Of a stretch of DNA of 64,000 nt, positions 43,990 through 54,065 are shown in pieces. The DNA is from Erysipelotrichaceae bacterium (GTDB lineage Bacteria > Bacillota_I > Bacilli_A > RFN20 > CAG-826), in contig SVBE01000005.1 of NCBI GenBank assembly GCA_015059065.1, positions 19,064 to 83,063 of the forward strand, given 5' to 3'. Each line of letters opens with the position of its first letter. Position 1 is the first letter of the stretch. The notes under the pieces are model-generated. The model saw nothing but the letters and a program-made list of their open reading frames with translations, searched no databases and was not told where the DNA came from. The position numbers and the translations under genes were made by a program.

Positions 43990-46599
43990 ATGGATGATGT
44001 TAAATACAATCACAAATTGTTCTATATAGCAAGTGGCATATTATTAATTCTTCTATCGGTGAGCTGTTACCTCAATATGGGATATGTGGCTCGCGCTTTA
44101 TCATTTCCATTTTTATATTTGTTTGGTTTTGGCGCATATTTCTTATTTGCTTTCTTCATTATTCAAGGATTTGCTTTGATGATTAAGAGCAAATGGTATT
44201 TCCCAAAATCATTTTTGTTCAACTTTGGTCTTGGCCTTGCTATTGTTGGTGGACTTTTTATCTATTCAGTTGCCGTCCAATATAACGGTAATCCATTACA
44301 GTCAATCAATGATTACAATAGTCGTTTCTTTGGTCTTCAACCAGATTATTTTAACACTGGCTTTATCAACATTTTTGATATCCAATTAGCTGGTGGATTC
44401 TTCGGATTCTTATATGTCTTTTTGTTCGGCAACTGGCTCAATCAGACCTTAGCGTTAACAATCGCTATTATCGTCGCAAGCGTCGGTGCTATTTTGATTT
44501 TAATCAAACCTACAATTAAGTTAGTTGGTTTCTTAAGAGTGAAGATCAGAAACATGCCTCCAAGAGAGAAAAAACAAAGAAGAGTGAGGAAAAAACCAGA
44601 CACTATTGATGAATTTGATAGTTATGTTGGTAGCAATATTTATTCTCAAGCAAAAATCGTGGGACGCGATGAGATTAATGTGAACAATCAAGTCAGCGAA
44701 GTCAAACCAGTCAGTTTTGACAATCGCGATAATCCCGCTCCATCTATTGAATTTACCCAAAATATCCGCGAAACTGGCGTTATTATTCGTCCAGCATTTT
44801 CATTAACAGGGGAAGTTAAAGAAGAGAAACGTGAACTTCCACCAGAGCCAAAAGAAGAAGTTGTTGAAGAAGTTTTAGCGCCTTTACCTGAAGTAGCAAA
44901 AGAAGAACATCACGAACAAATGAATCTTGATTTTGATGCGCCTCGCGAATTCAATCAAGAATTATTGAGTAAGATGCCAGAGATGGCTCCAGTGACAGAA
45001 CTTCCACCTGTTCAACCTACACCTGTACCTGCACCTATGCCCGCTCAACACGTGCAACAAGTGGTGCAAGAAAGCGTGCCAGCTGCACCTGTTAAGAAAG
45101 CTCCAATCAAATGGATTCCACCTTCTACTGAGCTTTTAACCACTTATCAAACCCAAGAGGCGATTGAAACAAATACAGCCGTTGCTGAAGAGAGAAAAGA
45201 TTTAATCAACAAAGTCTTCCAAGATTTTAATATTGCCGCAAGTTGTACTGGCTATACCATTGGTCCATCTATCACTCGTTTCCACATCAATTATGAATCC
45301 AATGGTTTAGTGAAGAACGTTATGAATTTAGTTCAAGATATCTCACGTCGATTAAGCGGTGTTCCTGTGCGTTTTGAAGCGACTGTCCCAGGATATGATT
45401 ATAGTGGGCTTGAAGTTCCTAACGGCATGGTGACTATGGTCTCCTTTAAAGAGATAGTGGAAAACCTTGAAGATGTGAAAAAGCATCCATTTAATGTCGC
45501 CTTTGGTAAAGATATTACAGGAAAGGTGATCAAAGCCGATTTCAACGAATTTCCTCATATGTTAGTCAGTGGTACCACTGGAAGTGGTAAATCTGTTTTC
45601 GTTAACTCGATTATCACAACCTTAATCATGAGAATGTCTCCAGATCAATTACGTATTGCTCTCGTTGACCCAAAACGTGTGGAAATGAATAAATATAAAG
45701 ATATTCCTCATCTTCTTTGCCCAGTGGTTAATGAACCACATGATGCCTATGTCTTAATGAAGCGTTTAGTGGATGAAATGGAAGATCGATATCGTCGTTT
45801 TGAAATCGCTGATTGTTCAACTAATGTCAAAGAATATAACGAATACGCTGAGGAACATGGCATCGATAAGATGTATTACATCCTCGCTGTTCTTGATGAA
45901 TATGCTGATTTAAATGATAACTGTAAAGAATTAGCTGGACCTGTTCAATCACTCTGTCAAAAAGCCAGAGCGGCAGGTATTCATTTAATGATTGCCACTC
46001 AAAGACCAACAGTCAATGTTATCACTGGTACGATAAAGGCGAACTTATCGACTAGAGTCGCTCTTTCTGCAGCAAGTGCTAATGACTCTATGGTCGTTCT
46101 TGATCAAGGTGGCGCTGAAGACTTAATGGGAAATGGTGATATGCTTGTTAAATCCCCACTCGTATCTCGCTCTGGTCCAATGCGTTTACAAGGTTGTTAT
46201 ATCAAAGGTAAAGAAATCGCTCATGTCGTTTCATATTTAAAAGAACATTATCCAGTTTGCTACGAACCTAAATTCTTAAATTTAGAAGAGAAGATGGATG
46301 AAGGCGCTAATGATTTATTGGGCAGCGAGAAATTCGCTAATGAAGCCGCCAATAGCGATGAAGAGAAATATCAGGCCATTAAAGAATGGGTGATGACTCT
46401 TGACTATGTTTCAATGAGCAAGATTCAAAGAGAATGTGGCGTTGGTTTTAACCGCGCTGGTAGAATCTTTAAAAGATTACAAGAAGAAGGAGTGGTGGCT
46501 AGCACAGCTGAAGCCGCTGCCAAAGGCAATAAAGTATTGGTCAATGATAAGTTCTATGATGGCGGAAATGATGTGACCAGTAATGAGCAAGAAAAATAG
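43990..46599 (+). CDS. ftsK: FtsK/SpoIIIE-type DNA translocase
   Basis: The 869-residue protein has four N-terminal membrane helices (about 10-185), an acidic, Pro-rich linker, and a motor domain with Walker A GTTGSGKSVF near 528 and Walker B ILAVLDEYADL near 635. The gamma domain at the end (YQAIKEWVMTLDYVSMSKIQRECGVGFNRAGRIFKRLQEEG) recognises polarised DNA motifs in the family. It moves chromosomal DNA at the division septum. TATAAT (43977-43982) ends 7 bases before the ATG with no ribosome binding site, so it is probably leaderless. The pullulanase gene follows after 9 bases and is likely cotranscribed, which is unusual. Confidence 0.93.
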   Translation: MDDVKYNHKLFYIASGILLILLSVSCYLNMGYVARALSFPFLYLFGFGAYFLFAFFIIQGFALMIKSKWYFPKSFLFNFGLGLAIVGGLFIYSVAVQYNGNPLQSINDYNSRFFGLQPDYFNTGFINIFDIQLAGGFFGFLYVFLFGNWLNQTLALTIAIIVASVGAILILIKPTIKLVGFLRVKIRNMPPREKKQRRVRKKPDTIDEFDSYVGSNIYSQAKIVGRDEINVNNQVSEVKPVSFDNRDNPAPSIEFTQNIRETGVIIRPAFSLTGEVKEEKRELPPEPKEEVVEEVLAPLPEVAKEEHHEQMNLDFDAPREFNQELLSKMPEMAPVTELPPVQPTPVPAPMPAQHVQQVVQESVPAAPVKKAPIKWIPPSTELLTTYQTQEAIETNTAVAEERKDLINKVFQDFNIAASCTGYTIGPSITRFHINYESNGLVKNVMNLVQDISRRLSGVPVRFEATVPGYDYSGLEVPNGMVTMVSFKEIVENLEDVKKHPFNVAFGKDITGKVIKADFNEFPHMLVSGTTGSGKSVFVNSIITTLIMRMSPDQLRIALVDPKRVEMNKYKDIPHLLCPVVNEPHDAYVLMKRLVDEMEDRYRRFEIADCSTNVKEYNEYAEEHGIDKMYYILAVLDEYADLNDNCKELAGPVQSLCQKARAAGIHLMIATQRPTVNVITGTIKANLSTRVALSAASANDSMVVLDQGGAEDLMGNGDMLVKSPLVSRSGPMRLQGCYIKGKEIAHVVSYLKEHYPVCYEPKFLNLEEKMDEGANDLLGSEKFANEAANSDEEKYQAIKEWVMTLDYVSMSKIQRECGVGFNRAGRIFKRLQEEGVVASTAEAAAKGNKVLVNDKFYDGGNDVTSNEQEK

Positions 46600-46608
46600 G
46601 AGATATTT

Positions 46609-48753
46609 ATGAAGAATTCCTTTATTAAAGTTCAACTAACTTCATTAAAAACAATCCAGGTTATGGTTTTTACAAATATACCTCGCCCTAACGATTTGAC
46701 TTTCACTCTTTTTGATAGTCCAAAAGACGAAGGAAAAAAGATGAGAATTATCAAACAAAGCGGTAGTAACTTAGTCAATCTCTTTGAACTCGAAGTGCCA
46801 GAAACTTATGAATTTGGTAAACAGTACTATGTCGGTGTAACTTCCTTCAACGCGCAACCAGTAGATGTTAATAATGCGGTTTATTTCCCAGAATTTGATG
46901 AACTATTTAATTATAATGGCAATGATTTAGGCGCGGTCTATCATAAAGATCATACAGACTTTGCCCTTTGGGCACCTTTAGCAACGCGCGTCGCGCTTAA
47001 GATATGCCATGGGAAAAATGATTTTGAATATCATTCGATGAAAAGAACTGAGAAAGGTGTCTGGAGATTCACATTAGAAGGTGATCAACTCAATCTTCGT
47101 TATTCATATTTAGTGACCAATGACGGCGTCACTAGAGAATCGACTGATCCGTATGCGAAAGGGGCTTCAACAAACAGCTATTTCTCTGCTGTTGTCGATT
47201 ATGAAAGCATTAGAAAGCAACATAAAGTTCAACCTAAAAATGTGGTTAAAAATTATGTTGACGCGGTGATATATGAAGTCGGTATTCGTGACTTTACAGA
47301 ACAAAATAGTAAAGCCACTAATATCGTTAATCGTGGTAAGTACCTCGGCTTTGTCGAAGAAGGTAGAAAAACTCAAGGTGGCCATCCAGCAGGCTTAGAT
47401 TATTTAAAGAATCTAGGCATTACTCATGTTCAACTCAACCCAGTCATCGACTTTGGAACGGTTGATGATGTCGATATGAATAAAAAATATAACTGGGGAT
47501 ATGATCCTATTTCCATGTTTGCTTTAGAGGGTAGCTATTCTCTTCACCCAGATATTCCACAAGAGAGATTAGAAGAATTCCGCACCATGGTCAACAAGCT
47601 TCATAAAGCCAATATCCGTGTGATTATGGACGTTGTTTATAACCACACTTATAACTACTTAACAAGCTGTTATGAAAAGATTGTTCCACAATATTATTTC
47701 CGCAGATGCTATAACGGCAATATGGCCTGTGCTTCTGGATGTGGCAATGATATTGCCAGTGAGAAATATATGGTGAGAAAGATGATTATTGACTCATTAA
47801 AATATTTCGTTGATGTCTTTGACGTCGATGGCTTTAGATTCGACCTTATGGGCTTAAGTGATATTCAAACGATTAATCATAGTTTAAATGAATGCCGCAA
47901 GATTAAAAAAGACATCATGTTCTATGGCGAAGGATGGAATATGGGCGATCTTCCTCACGAGCAAAAAGCTTGTTCTGATAACGCTTATCAAATGCCTGAT
48001 GTTGGTTTCTTTAACGATACATATCGCGACGTTATTAAAGGCGCGACTTTTGATAAAAGCGCAAAAGGATATATCGGTGGCGATATCAACTACGCATATG
48101 GCATGAAATTTGCATTAACTGGTTCAACAATTGATTTAAATTACAATGCGAAATATGCCAACGCAAACCAAAGTATCAACTACGCTGAATGTCATGATAA
48201 CAATACATTATTCGATAAATTAACTTTTTCTAATCCAGATGAAGATGAGGATGTTTTATTAGAGAGAGTGAGATTAACCAATGGTTTAATCGCTTGCTCA
48301 ATTGGAGTTCCTTTCTATCATATGGGACAAGAAATCGGTCAAAGTAAGAAAGGCTTAGATAACACTTATAACGTCTTAGGAATCAATAAAATGGATTGGC
48401 ATCTAGTTGATGAACGATACGAGATGGTCAATTATTTAAAAGCCATGATTGCCTATCGTCGTAATCCAGATATGCCGATTCCGTACGCTAAAGAAGAAAT
48501 AAGTAAGTGGGTTAATATTTACGAGAGAGATGGTGGAATGTTCCTCGAAGCAAATCACCTTAGCCCAAAAAGCATGTATTCCTCTTTTTTAGTTGCTGTG
48601 AATCCAACGACAAAGGTAATTCAAATGAACCCTGAAGATAAATATGAATTGGTGGTTGGCACCCATGGGGCAACAAACCCAAAACAAACGAACAAAAACC
48701 TAATTGTCTCTATCCCGCCTCTATGTACGATAGTGATTGGTAAACAAAAATAA
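46609..48753 (+). CDS. pulA: Type I pullulanase (GH13)
   Basis: The 714-residue enzyme has no signal peptide, so it is cytosolic. An N-terminal CBM48-like domain (about 95-195, FALWAPLATRVAL) precedes the GH13 barrel. Motifs: VVYNHTYN, GFRFDLMG (nucleophile Asp), YGEGWNMGD (acid/base Glu), YAECHDNNT. These match type I pullulanase, which debranches alpha-1,6 links in branched maltodextrins or glycogen. A good ribosome binding site (AGGAG) lies 7 bases upstream. It is transcribed from the FtsK promoter or a near one. Its stop codon abuts the stop of the convergent methyltransferase gene with no gap. Confidence 0.93.
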   Translation: MKNSFIKVQLTSLKTIQVMVFTNIPRPNDLTFTLFDSPKDEGKKMRIIKQSGSNLVNLFELEVPETYEFGKQYYVGVTSFNAQPVDVNNAVYFPEFDELFNYNGNDLGAVYHKDHTDFALWAPLATRVALKICHGKNDFEYHSMKRTEKGVWRFTLEGDQLNLRYSYLVTNDGVTRESTDPYAKGASTNSYFSAVVDYESIRKQHKVQPKNVVKNYVDAVIYEVGIRDFTEQNSKATNIVNRGKYLGFVEEGRKTQGGHPAGLDYLKNLGITHVQLNPVIDFGTVDDVDMNKKYNWGYDPISMFALEGSYSLHPDIPQERLEEFRTMVNKLHKANIRVIMDVVYNHTYNYLTSCYEKIVPQYYFRRCYNGNMACASGCGNDIASEKYMVRKMIIDSLKYFVDVFDVDGFRFDLMGLSDIQTINHSLNECRKIKKDIMFYGEGWNMGDLPHEQKACSDNAYQMPDVGFFNDTYRDVIKGATFDKSAKGYIGGDINYAYGMKFALTGSTIDLNYNAKYANANQSINYAECHDNNTLFDKLTFSNPDEDEDVLLERVRLTNGLIACSIGVPFYHMGQEIGQSKKGLDNTYNVLGINKMDWHLVDERYEMVNYLKAMIAYRRNPDMPIPYAKEEISKWVNIYERDGGMFLEANHLSPKSMYSSFLVAVNPTTKVIQMNPEDKYELVVGTHGATNPKQTNKNLIVSIPPLCTIVIGKQK

Positions 48754-50046
48754 TTAGAACAATATTTCTTTTTTACGCAGTTTTTTCGGATAATGATTTT
48801 TAATTATATTTCCGTTTATTTTTGAAAAATCTAGTGGAATTCCTTGATATTTTATTAAGATATTGCCTTTGTTTTTATTTCCGTTAATAATTATTTCTTC
48901 GCCATTAAGATATTTTGTTATTTCTTCTTTATTTAAATCGACTTCGTTAACAAAAGAAGATAAATAGTGAGAGAGATGATAATCGTAATTAGTGCCTTTA
49001 GAGAATATTTCTCCAATCTTTAATCCGTATTGAATGATATTTAGTTTTTTATATGTAAAAAGCGTGGGTAAACCAAATAAAACGTTATTGAAATTTTTGA
49101 TATCAAAAGCGCTTATGTCTTTTGGCAATTCCTTATTCTTGTAGGTTGCTATTTTATTATGGTATTTGATTTCTCCTGGTTTTTTTATTAAGCAGATATA
49201 ATGTCCTTCTCCAGAAAATAAATGTGGGAATAAATGTATGCCTAAATGATCTTTGCTTTCATAATATTGTTTCCTACTTGGGATAGGGATAATCTCTGCA
49301 TCGGTATGCTCTAATAGATGCTTAATAACCATTTCATCTTCTTCGTATGAATAAGAACAAGTGGAATAAACCATTGTCCCACCTATAGCAAGCATTTCAT
49401 AACATGTGTCGATTAGTTGACACTGGGTCAACGAGAATTTATAGACTTTATTAAGCGACCAATCATCAACCATCTTATCTTCTTTTCTAAACATTCCAGA
49501 ACCAGAACAAGGAGCATCGAGAATGATTTTAGTAAAGTAATTAAGATAATGCTGATAGATATTAACAAAATCGTTATTAGTGATCACTATATTGCTTCTA
49601 CCCATTCTCTGTACATTTTCTTGAAGAATAAAGGTGCGGTCTCTTGCTAAATCGTTAGAAATGATGAGTCCTTTGTTATCCATTAGTAAAGACGCCCCAA
49701 TGGTTTTTCCTCCTGGAGCAGCACATAAATCTAAAACAGTATCGTTTTCATTTGGATTAAGAAGATAGCTCACTAATATCGCAGAAGGTTCTTGAATATA
49801 AAAACAACCGAGTTCATGATAAATGCTCTTTCCTAATTGATATTCATCCTTATCGAAAATATAAGCGTATGGCACGATAGGATGCTTTTTGATATTTGGA
49901 AATAAAGATAATAATGTTTCTTCATCCATCTTTTCTTTGTTTAGGATTAATCCATTAACATTTTTCTCTTTAAAAGAATCTAATAATGAATTGATATCGT
50001 TTTCTGATAAATATGAACGGAGATGGGAGATGAATTCTTGCTTCAT
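48754..50046 (-). CDS. rsmF: RsmF-type RNA m5C methyltransferase
   Basis: The 430-residue protein has the class I SAM-binding motif VLDLCAAPGGKTIGAS near 105, followed by LDAPCSGSGMFRKE and STCSYSYEEDE; the two Cys are the base-activating pair of m5C methyltransferases of the NOL1/NOP2/Sun group. The C-terminal part has the RsmF-like PUA-type tail. In the family it methylates rRNA. Low-complexity A/T codons are frequent. It converges on pulA with directly abutting stop codons and no terminator, and diverges from rarA. Confidence 0.88.
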   Translation of the reverse strand: MKQEFISHLRSYLSENDINSLLDSFKEKNVNGLILNKEKMDEETLLSLFPNIKKHPIVPYAYIFDKDEYQLGKSIYHELGCFYIQEPSAILVSYLLNPNENDTVLDLCAAPGGKTIGASLLMDNKGLIISNDLARDRTFILQENVQRMGRSNIVITNNDFVNIYQHYLNYFTKIILDAPCSGSGMFRKEDKMVDDWSLNKVYKFSLTQCQLIDTCYEMLAIGGTMVYSTCSYSYEEDEMVIKHLLEHTDAEIIPIPSRKQYYESKDHLGIHLFPHLFSGEGHYICLIKKPGEIKYHNKIATYKNKELPKDISAFDIKNFNNVLFGLPTLFTYKKLNIIQYGLKIGEIFSKGTNYDYHLSHYLSSFVNEVDLNKEEITKYLNGEEIIINGNKNKGNILIKYQGIPLDFSKINGNIIKNHYPKKLRKKEILF

Positions 50047-50120
50047 TCTTCTATCATAACTGAAGCGAAAGTAAAAATTAATGTTTTATTCTTTTTCTTT
50101 CCTTTATAATAAGGAAGAAA

Positions 50121-51356
50121 ATGAATCGACCATTAGCAGACATTATGAGACCCGCTTCCCTTGAAGAGATGGTGGGGCAAGAGCACCTTTTAAAAGAAGG
50201 TAGTGTATTTCGTAACGCTTTAAATAATAAAAAAGTTCCTAATATGATATTCTATGGTCCACCTGGAACAGGGAAGACCACAATTGCAAATATCATCGCA
50301 AAACAATCGAATTTAACTCTTTATAAATTAAATGGGACTAATGCATCTACCGATGATATTAAAAAAGTGATTGGTGAAATAGATTCATTACTTAATGGTA
50401 ACGGTATCCTTTTATATTTAGATGAAATTCAATATTTAAATAAAAAACAACAACAATCATTATTAGAATTCGTGGAAAGTGGAGATATCACTTTAATTGC
50501 TTCCACAACAGAAAACCCATATTTCTATATCTATCCTGCGTTGATATCGCGATGCGTCGTTTTTGAATTTAAAGCGATTAGTAGTAAAGAGATTGAAAAA
50601 GGTATCTTAAGAGCCTGTAAATCATTAGATATCGGTATTGAGGAAGAAGCATTACATAAATTAGCGATTGCCTCTAATGGTGATATGCGTAAATGCTTAA
50701 ATAATCTAGAATTTTTAACTTCCTCTTTGGAGGATAATAAAATCACTTTAGCAAAAGTCGAAGAATTAATCGATAAAGCAAATATCGTTTACGATAGAGG
50801 TGAAGATAAGCATTTTGACAATTTAAGCGCGTTGATGAAATCATTAAGAGGATCTGATCCTGACGCGGCTTTATTTTATATGGCAAAACTCCTTGAAGGG
50901 GGCGATTTAATCGCTGTATGTCGTCGATTATTATGTTCTGCAAGTGAAGACATCGGTTTAGCTTATCCACAGATTATTCCAATTGTCAAAGCCGCAGTAG
51001 ATTCTGCTTTGCAGTTAGGAATGCCAGAAGCAAGACTTCCGCTTGCTAACGCCGCTATTTTGTTAGCGACTGCTCCAAAGAGCAATGCCGCTTGTTTAGC
51101 AATTGATGCCGCATTAGCGGATGTCCATAATGGTTTAGGAATCAATGTTCCTCGTCAACTTCAAAATACCCATTTCGATGGGAAAGATGCAAAAGTAAGA
51201 GGACAACACTATAAATATCCTCATGATTTTGCTAATCACTGGGTGGATCAGCAATATCTTCCAGATGATATCAAAGACCATAAATATTATGTCTATCAAG
51301 ATAATAAATATGAACAATCGTTAAAAGAATATTGGAGTAAGGTGAAAAAGAAATGA
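50121..51356 (+). CDS. rarA: Replication-associated recombination protein RarA (MgsA)
   Basis: The 411-residue AAA+ protein has Walker A GPPGTGKTTIANIIA near 46, Walker B LYLDEIQYLNKKQQ near 100, sensor STTENPYF near 135, and the C-terminal tetramerisation region ending in a Lys-rich tail. It acts at stalled replication forks. TATAAT (50105-50110) ends 10 bases before the ATG and the bases between include AAGGAAG, so the start could be read with a very short leader. It overlaps dtd by 4 bases (ATGA), so the three genes rarA, dtd and mnmA form one operon. Confidence 0.95.
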   Translation: MNRPLADIMRPASLEEMVGQEHLLKEGSVFRNALNNKKVPNMIFYGPPGTGKTTIANIIAKQSNLTLYKLNGTNASTDDIKKVIGEIDSLLNGNGILLYLDEIQYLNKKQQQSLLEFVESGDITLIASTTENPYFYIYPALISRCVVFEFKAISSKEIEKGILRACKSLDIGIEEEALHKLAIASNGDMRKCLNNLEFLTSSLEDNKITLAKVEELIDKANIVYDRGEDKHFDNLSALMKSLRGSDPDAALFYMAKLLEGGDLIAVCRRLLCSASEDIGLAYPQIIPIVKAAVDSALQLGMPEARLPLANAAILLATAPKSNAACLAIDAALADVHNGLGINVPRQLQNTHFDGKDAKVRGQHYKYPHDFANHWVDQQYLPDDIKDHKYYVYQDNKYEQSLKEYWSKVKKK

Positions 51357-51808
51357 GAGTAGTGTTAACAACTGTCAATCACGCGAGTGTGACCATTAAA
51401 GAAAAAGTAGTGGGCCAAATTAATCGTGGCTTTCTTTTATTAGTTGGTTTTACTCAAGGGGACGATAAAACTATTGTCGAGAAGATGGTTGATAAACTTT
51501 TATCTTTACGCGTATTCCCTGATGAACATGGACAAATCAATATTTCTTTAAACGATGTGAATGGGGAAATTCTTTCCGTCTCTCAGTTCACTTTATATGG
51601 TGATGTGAGAAAAGGAAGAAGACCATCTTTTATCGATGCGCTTCGTCCTTTTGACGCGGAAGAATTATACGACTACTTTAACCTATTAATTGAACAAAAA
51701 CACGGTAGAGTATCCACGGGTGTTTTCGGTGCGGATATGAAAGTTAATAGTGAGAATGATGGACCTTTTACGCTTATCCTTGATAGCAAGGAGCTTTTCC
51801 CATTATGA
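51353..51808 (+). CDS. dtd: D-aminoacyl-tRNA deacylase
   Basis: The 151-residue protein has the family blocks SVSQFTLYGD and NDGPFTL, the latter corresponding to the Gly-Pro motif that reaches across the dimer to bind the D-amino acid. It removes D-amino acids wrongly attached to tRNA, in the cytosol. It starts inside rarA (ATGA overlap) and ends inside the start of mnmA (ATGA overlap), so all three are translationally coupled. Confidence 0.95.
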   Translation: MRVVLTTVNHASVTIKEKVVGQINRGFLLLVGFTQGDDKTIVEKMVDKLLSLRVFPDEHGQINISLNDVNGEILSVSQFTLYGDVRKGRRPSFIDALRPFDAEELYDYFNLLIEQKHGRVSTGVFGADMKVNSENDGPFTLILDSKELFPL

Positions 51809-52935
51809 AAAAAGTATTATTAGGTTTATCAGGCGGAGTTGATTCTGCGGTCGCTTTATATCTACTTAAAAAACAAGGCTATGATGTCACTTGTTGCTTT
51901 ATGCGTAACTGGGATGCTCTAGCGAATAATGATTATTTAGGCAATCCTACTCTTAACGGAGATCAATGCCCACAAGAAAAGGACTGGGATGATGCTAGAA
52001 AAGTTGCAGATTTGCTAAAAACACCGCTGATTCGCTTAGATTTTATCAAAGAATATTGGGATGATGTCTTCACTTATTTGATTAGAGAATATGAGGTTGG
52101 AAGAACTCCAAATCCTGATATCTTCTGCAATAAATATATTAAGTTTGGACCATTTTTAAAATATGCGAAAGAACATGGTTTTGATTATATTGCCATGGGC
52201 CATTACGCCAAAAGAATTGAAGGGGAACCTGTTAGAATGATGAAGGCAAGCGATCGCAATAAAGATCAAACATATTTCCTTTCGCAAATCGATTATGAAC
52301 AGCTTTCTTCTTGTTTATTCCCATTAGGTGATATTAAAAAAGAAGACGTGAGAAGAATAGCTCATGAACTTAACCTATCTTCTGTGATGGATAAAAAGGA
52401 TTCAACAGGCATTTGTTTCATTGGAGAAAGAAACTTTAGAGAATTTTTAAAGAACTATATTCCTGCTAAAAAAGGAGATATTGTTGATATTGAAAATAAT
52501 CGCGTTGTCGGACGTCATGATGGAGTGATGTATTATACGATTGGTCAAAGAAAAGGCTTAGGTATCGGAGGTATTTCTGGAGAAGAAGCTAAAGGTTGGT
52601 TTGTTGCTAAAAAAGATGTAAAGAAAAACATTTTATATGTCGCTAGTGGAGATGATTCAGCTTATTTATTATCTGATAGTTGTACTGTGGATACTCTAAA
52701 TTTCATCAGCGGAAAGATTCCTGAAGGAACACATATGCAGGCCAAATTCAGATATCGCCAACAGGATAATAATGTCACTTTATATTATGTGAATGAAAAT
52801 GAAGTAAAACTTGTCTATGATGAACCGATTAAAGCGGTAACTCCTGGACAAGCCGCTGTCTTCTATCTTGATGATATATGTCTTGGTGGTGGACTAATAA
52901 AGAACACCTACTACAAAGATAAATTGGTAAATTAA
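51805..52935 (+). CDS. mnmA: tRNA 2-thiouridylase MnmA
   Basis: The 376-residue protein has the PP-loop GLSGGVDS near residue 7, the catalytic Cys in IFCNKYIKF (about 108), and the second, persulphide-forming Cys in TGICFIGER (about 204). It makes the s2U34 modification of tRNA Lys, Glu and Gln from ATP and a sulphur donor. It is the last gene of the rarA-dtd-mnmA operon, ahead of a shared terminator. No cysteine desulphurase gene is adjacent. Confidence 0.96.
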   Translation: MKKVLLGLSGGVDSAVALYLLKKQGYDVTCCFMRNWDALANNDYLGNPTLNGDQCPQEKDWDDARKVADLLKTPLIRLDFIKEYWDDVFTYLIREYEVGRTPNPDIFCNKYIKFGPFLKYAKEHGFDYIAMGHYAKRIEGEPVRMMKASDRNKDQTYFLSQIDYEQLSSCLFPLGDIKKEDVRRIAHELNLSSVMDKKDSTGICFIGERNFREFLKNYIPAKKGDIVDIENNRVVGRHDGVMYYTIGQRKGLGIGGISGEEAKGWFVAKKDVKKNILYVASGDDSAYLLSDSCTVDTLNFISGKIPEGTHMQAKFRYRQQDNNVTLYYVNENEVKLVYDEPIKAVTPGQAAVFYLDDICLGGGLIKNTYYKDKLVN

Positions 52936-52956
52936 AAAGCGCCGAAGCGCTTTTTT
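52934..52956. terminator. Terminator of the rarA-dtd-mnmA operon
   Basis: AAAAAGCGC-CGAA-GCGCTTTTTT, with A- and T-tracts both sides, can also terminate the convergent minus-strand genes. Confidence 0.9.
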
Positions 52957-53019
52957 AATGATTTTATAATTGATTATTCGTTTTGAAAGCCTTTTTTACA
53001 AACTGTGATTCGCTATTAA

Positions 53020-53292
53020 TTATTGTTCGTTCATCGTTGATTCGACAATTAATAAGATACCGCCGACTAAACTTACAAAGAGCAAGGTGCAGATTGCGAA
53101 ACCGATAGAGGCTTTTTCTTCGCCTTGATAGCATTTATAACAGTGAATAGTCATTGGAATACACCATGCGAGTGGAATTAAAAGGATGCCTAAACCCACA
53201 GTGCCGAGAATCATGAAAATGAAGGCGATTAATAATAATGTCTTCTTCATATCGTTTTCATATACTGGTTTTGGTTCTAATTCGTCTGCCAT
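53020..53292 (-). CDS. Small membrane protein with two helices
   Basis: I start at 53292 (MADELEPK, 90 residues) because GGAGG lies 8 bases upstream; the track adds 6 residues from the leader. A charged N-terminal segment (about 1-20) is followed by two hydrophobic helices (about 22-47 and 62-84) with CYKCYQGEE between them. No named family recognised. It lies downstream of a larger six-helix membrane gene. Confidence 0.7.
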   Translation of the reverse strand: MADELEPKPVYENDMKKTLLLIAFIFMILGTVGLGILLIPLAWCIPMTIHCYKCYQGEEKASIGFAICTLLFVSLVGGILLIVESTMNEQ

Positions 53293-53341
53293 ATTTTTAT
53301 CCTCCGTCAATATTATAGTAGTTTTATTTATAAAATAAATA

Positions 53342-53950
53342 TTAAGCTTTATATCTAATTGATCTAATGAACATGATCACTGGGATGATGAGCAAAACTG
53401 CTCCAACCCCTAGAGGAACATAAGCATCGACTGTATTCATTATTGGTAGTTCATAATATTTTTGAATGATGCGTGAGACGAATTGCTCGATGATCACAAG
53501 ATCTGTTAAAGCGGATAAAAAGGTTATTTCTTTTAAACCGATGACCATGATATCAGTTTTTTCTAACGCTCCTTTTAAATTGATTAAGGAGAGGATAAAC
53601 ATGAGTAATAAGAATCCGATGAATAATAATTCGATCCATCCTTGATAAATGTTTGTTCGAGAAATATCGATGTTATTCACTTTTAATACCGCGAATAAGA
53701 CGAAGATTAAAGAATAGATAAAGGCAGTGATTGCCATTGCAATATAGGCTTTCTTCTTACTTTCTCTACTCGCGGTGACATTTTTCACGAATATAATCTT
53801 ACAGATGAAAACACAGAGAGTAGAGATAGAGGCGATGATCATCACAAGCGACATCGTATATATGCCTAATCCTGCTTTATAGATAAAACTTAATAATGAG
53901 ATTATCGCAGAGAATAATGTCGATCTGCGCATCTTAACTTTGCTTGCCAT
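53342..53950 (-). CDS. Six-helix membrane protein of unknown function
   Basis: The 202-residue protein is almost entirely six hydrophobic helices with a short basic start (MASKVKMRR) and a basic C-terminus (RSIRYKA). TATAAT on the minus strand (53962-53957) ends 6 bases before the ATG, directly after the T-tract of a terminator, so the gene is probably leaderless. No family recognised. Confidence 0.7.
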   Translation of the reverse strand: MASKVKMRRSTLFSAIISLLSFIYKAGLGIYTMSLVMIIASISTLCVFICKIIFVKNVTASRESKKKAYIAMAITAFIYSLIFVLFAVLKVNNIDISRTNIYQGWIELLFIGFLLLMFILSLINLKGALEKTDIMVIGLKEITFLSALTDLVIIEQFVSRIIQKYYELPIMNTVDAYVPLGVGAVLLIIPVIMFIRSIRYKA

Positions 53951-53961
53951 ACATTTATTAT

Positions 53962-53991
53962 AAAATAAAAGACCCTGATATTCTCAAGGTC
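53962..53991 (-). terminator. Terminator of the XRE/zinc-ribbon regulator
   Basis: On the minus strand GACCTTGA pairs with TCAGGGTC across GAATA and is followed by a T-tract. That tract runs into the TATAAT box of the next gene. Confidence 0.7.
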
Positions 53992-54065
53992 ATTATTGAT
54001 TGTTTGGTTGCGGTGGCCAGAAATGATACAATGGGCCACTTTGTCTAATTGTGGGCCACCAATAG

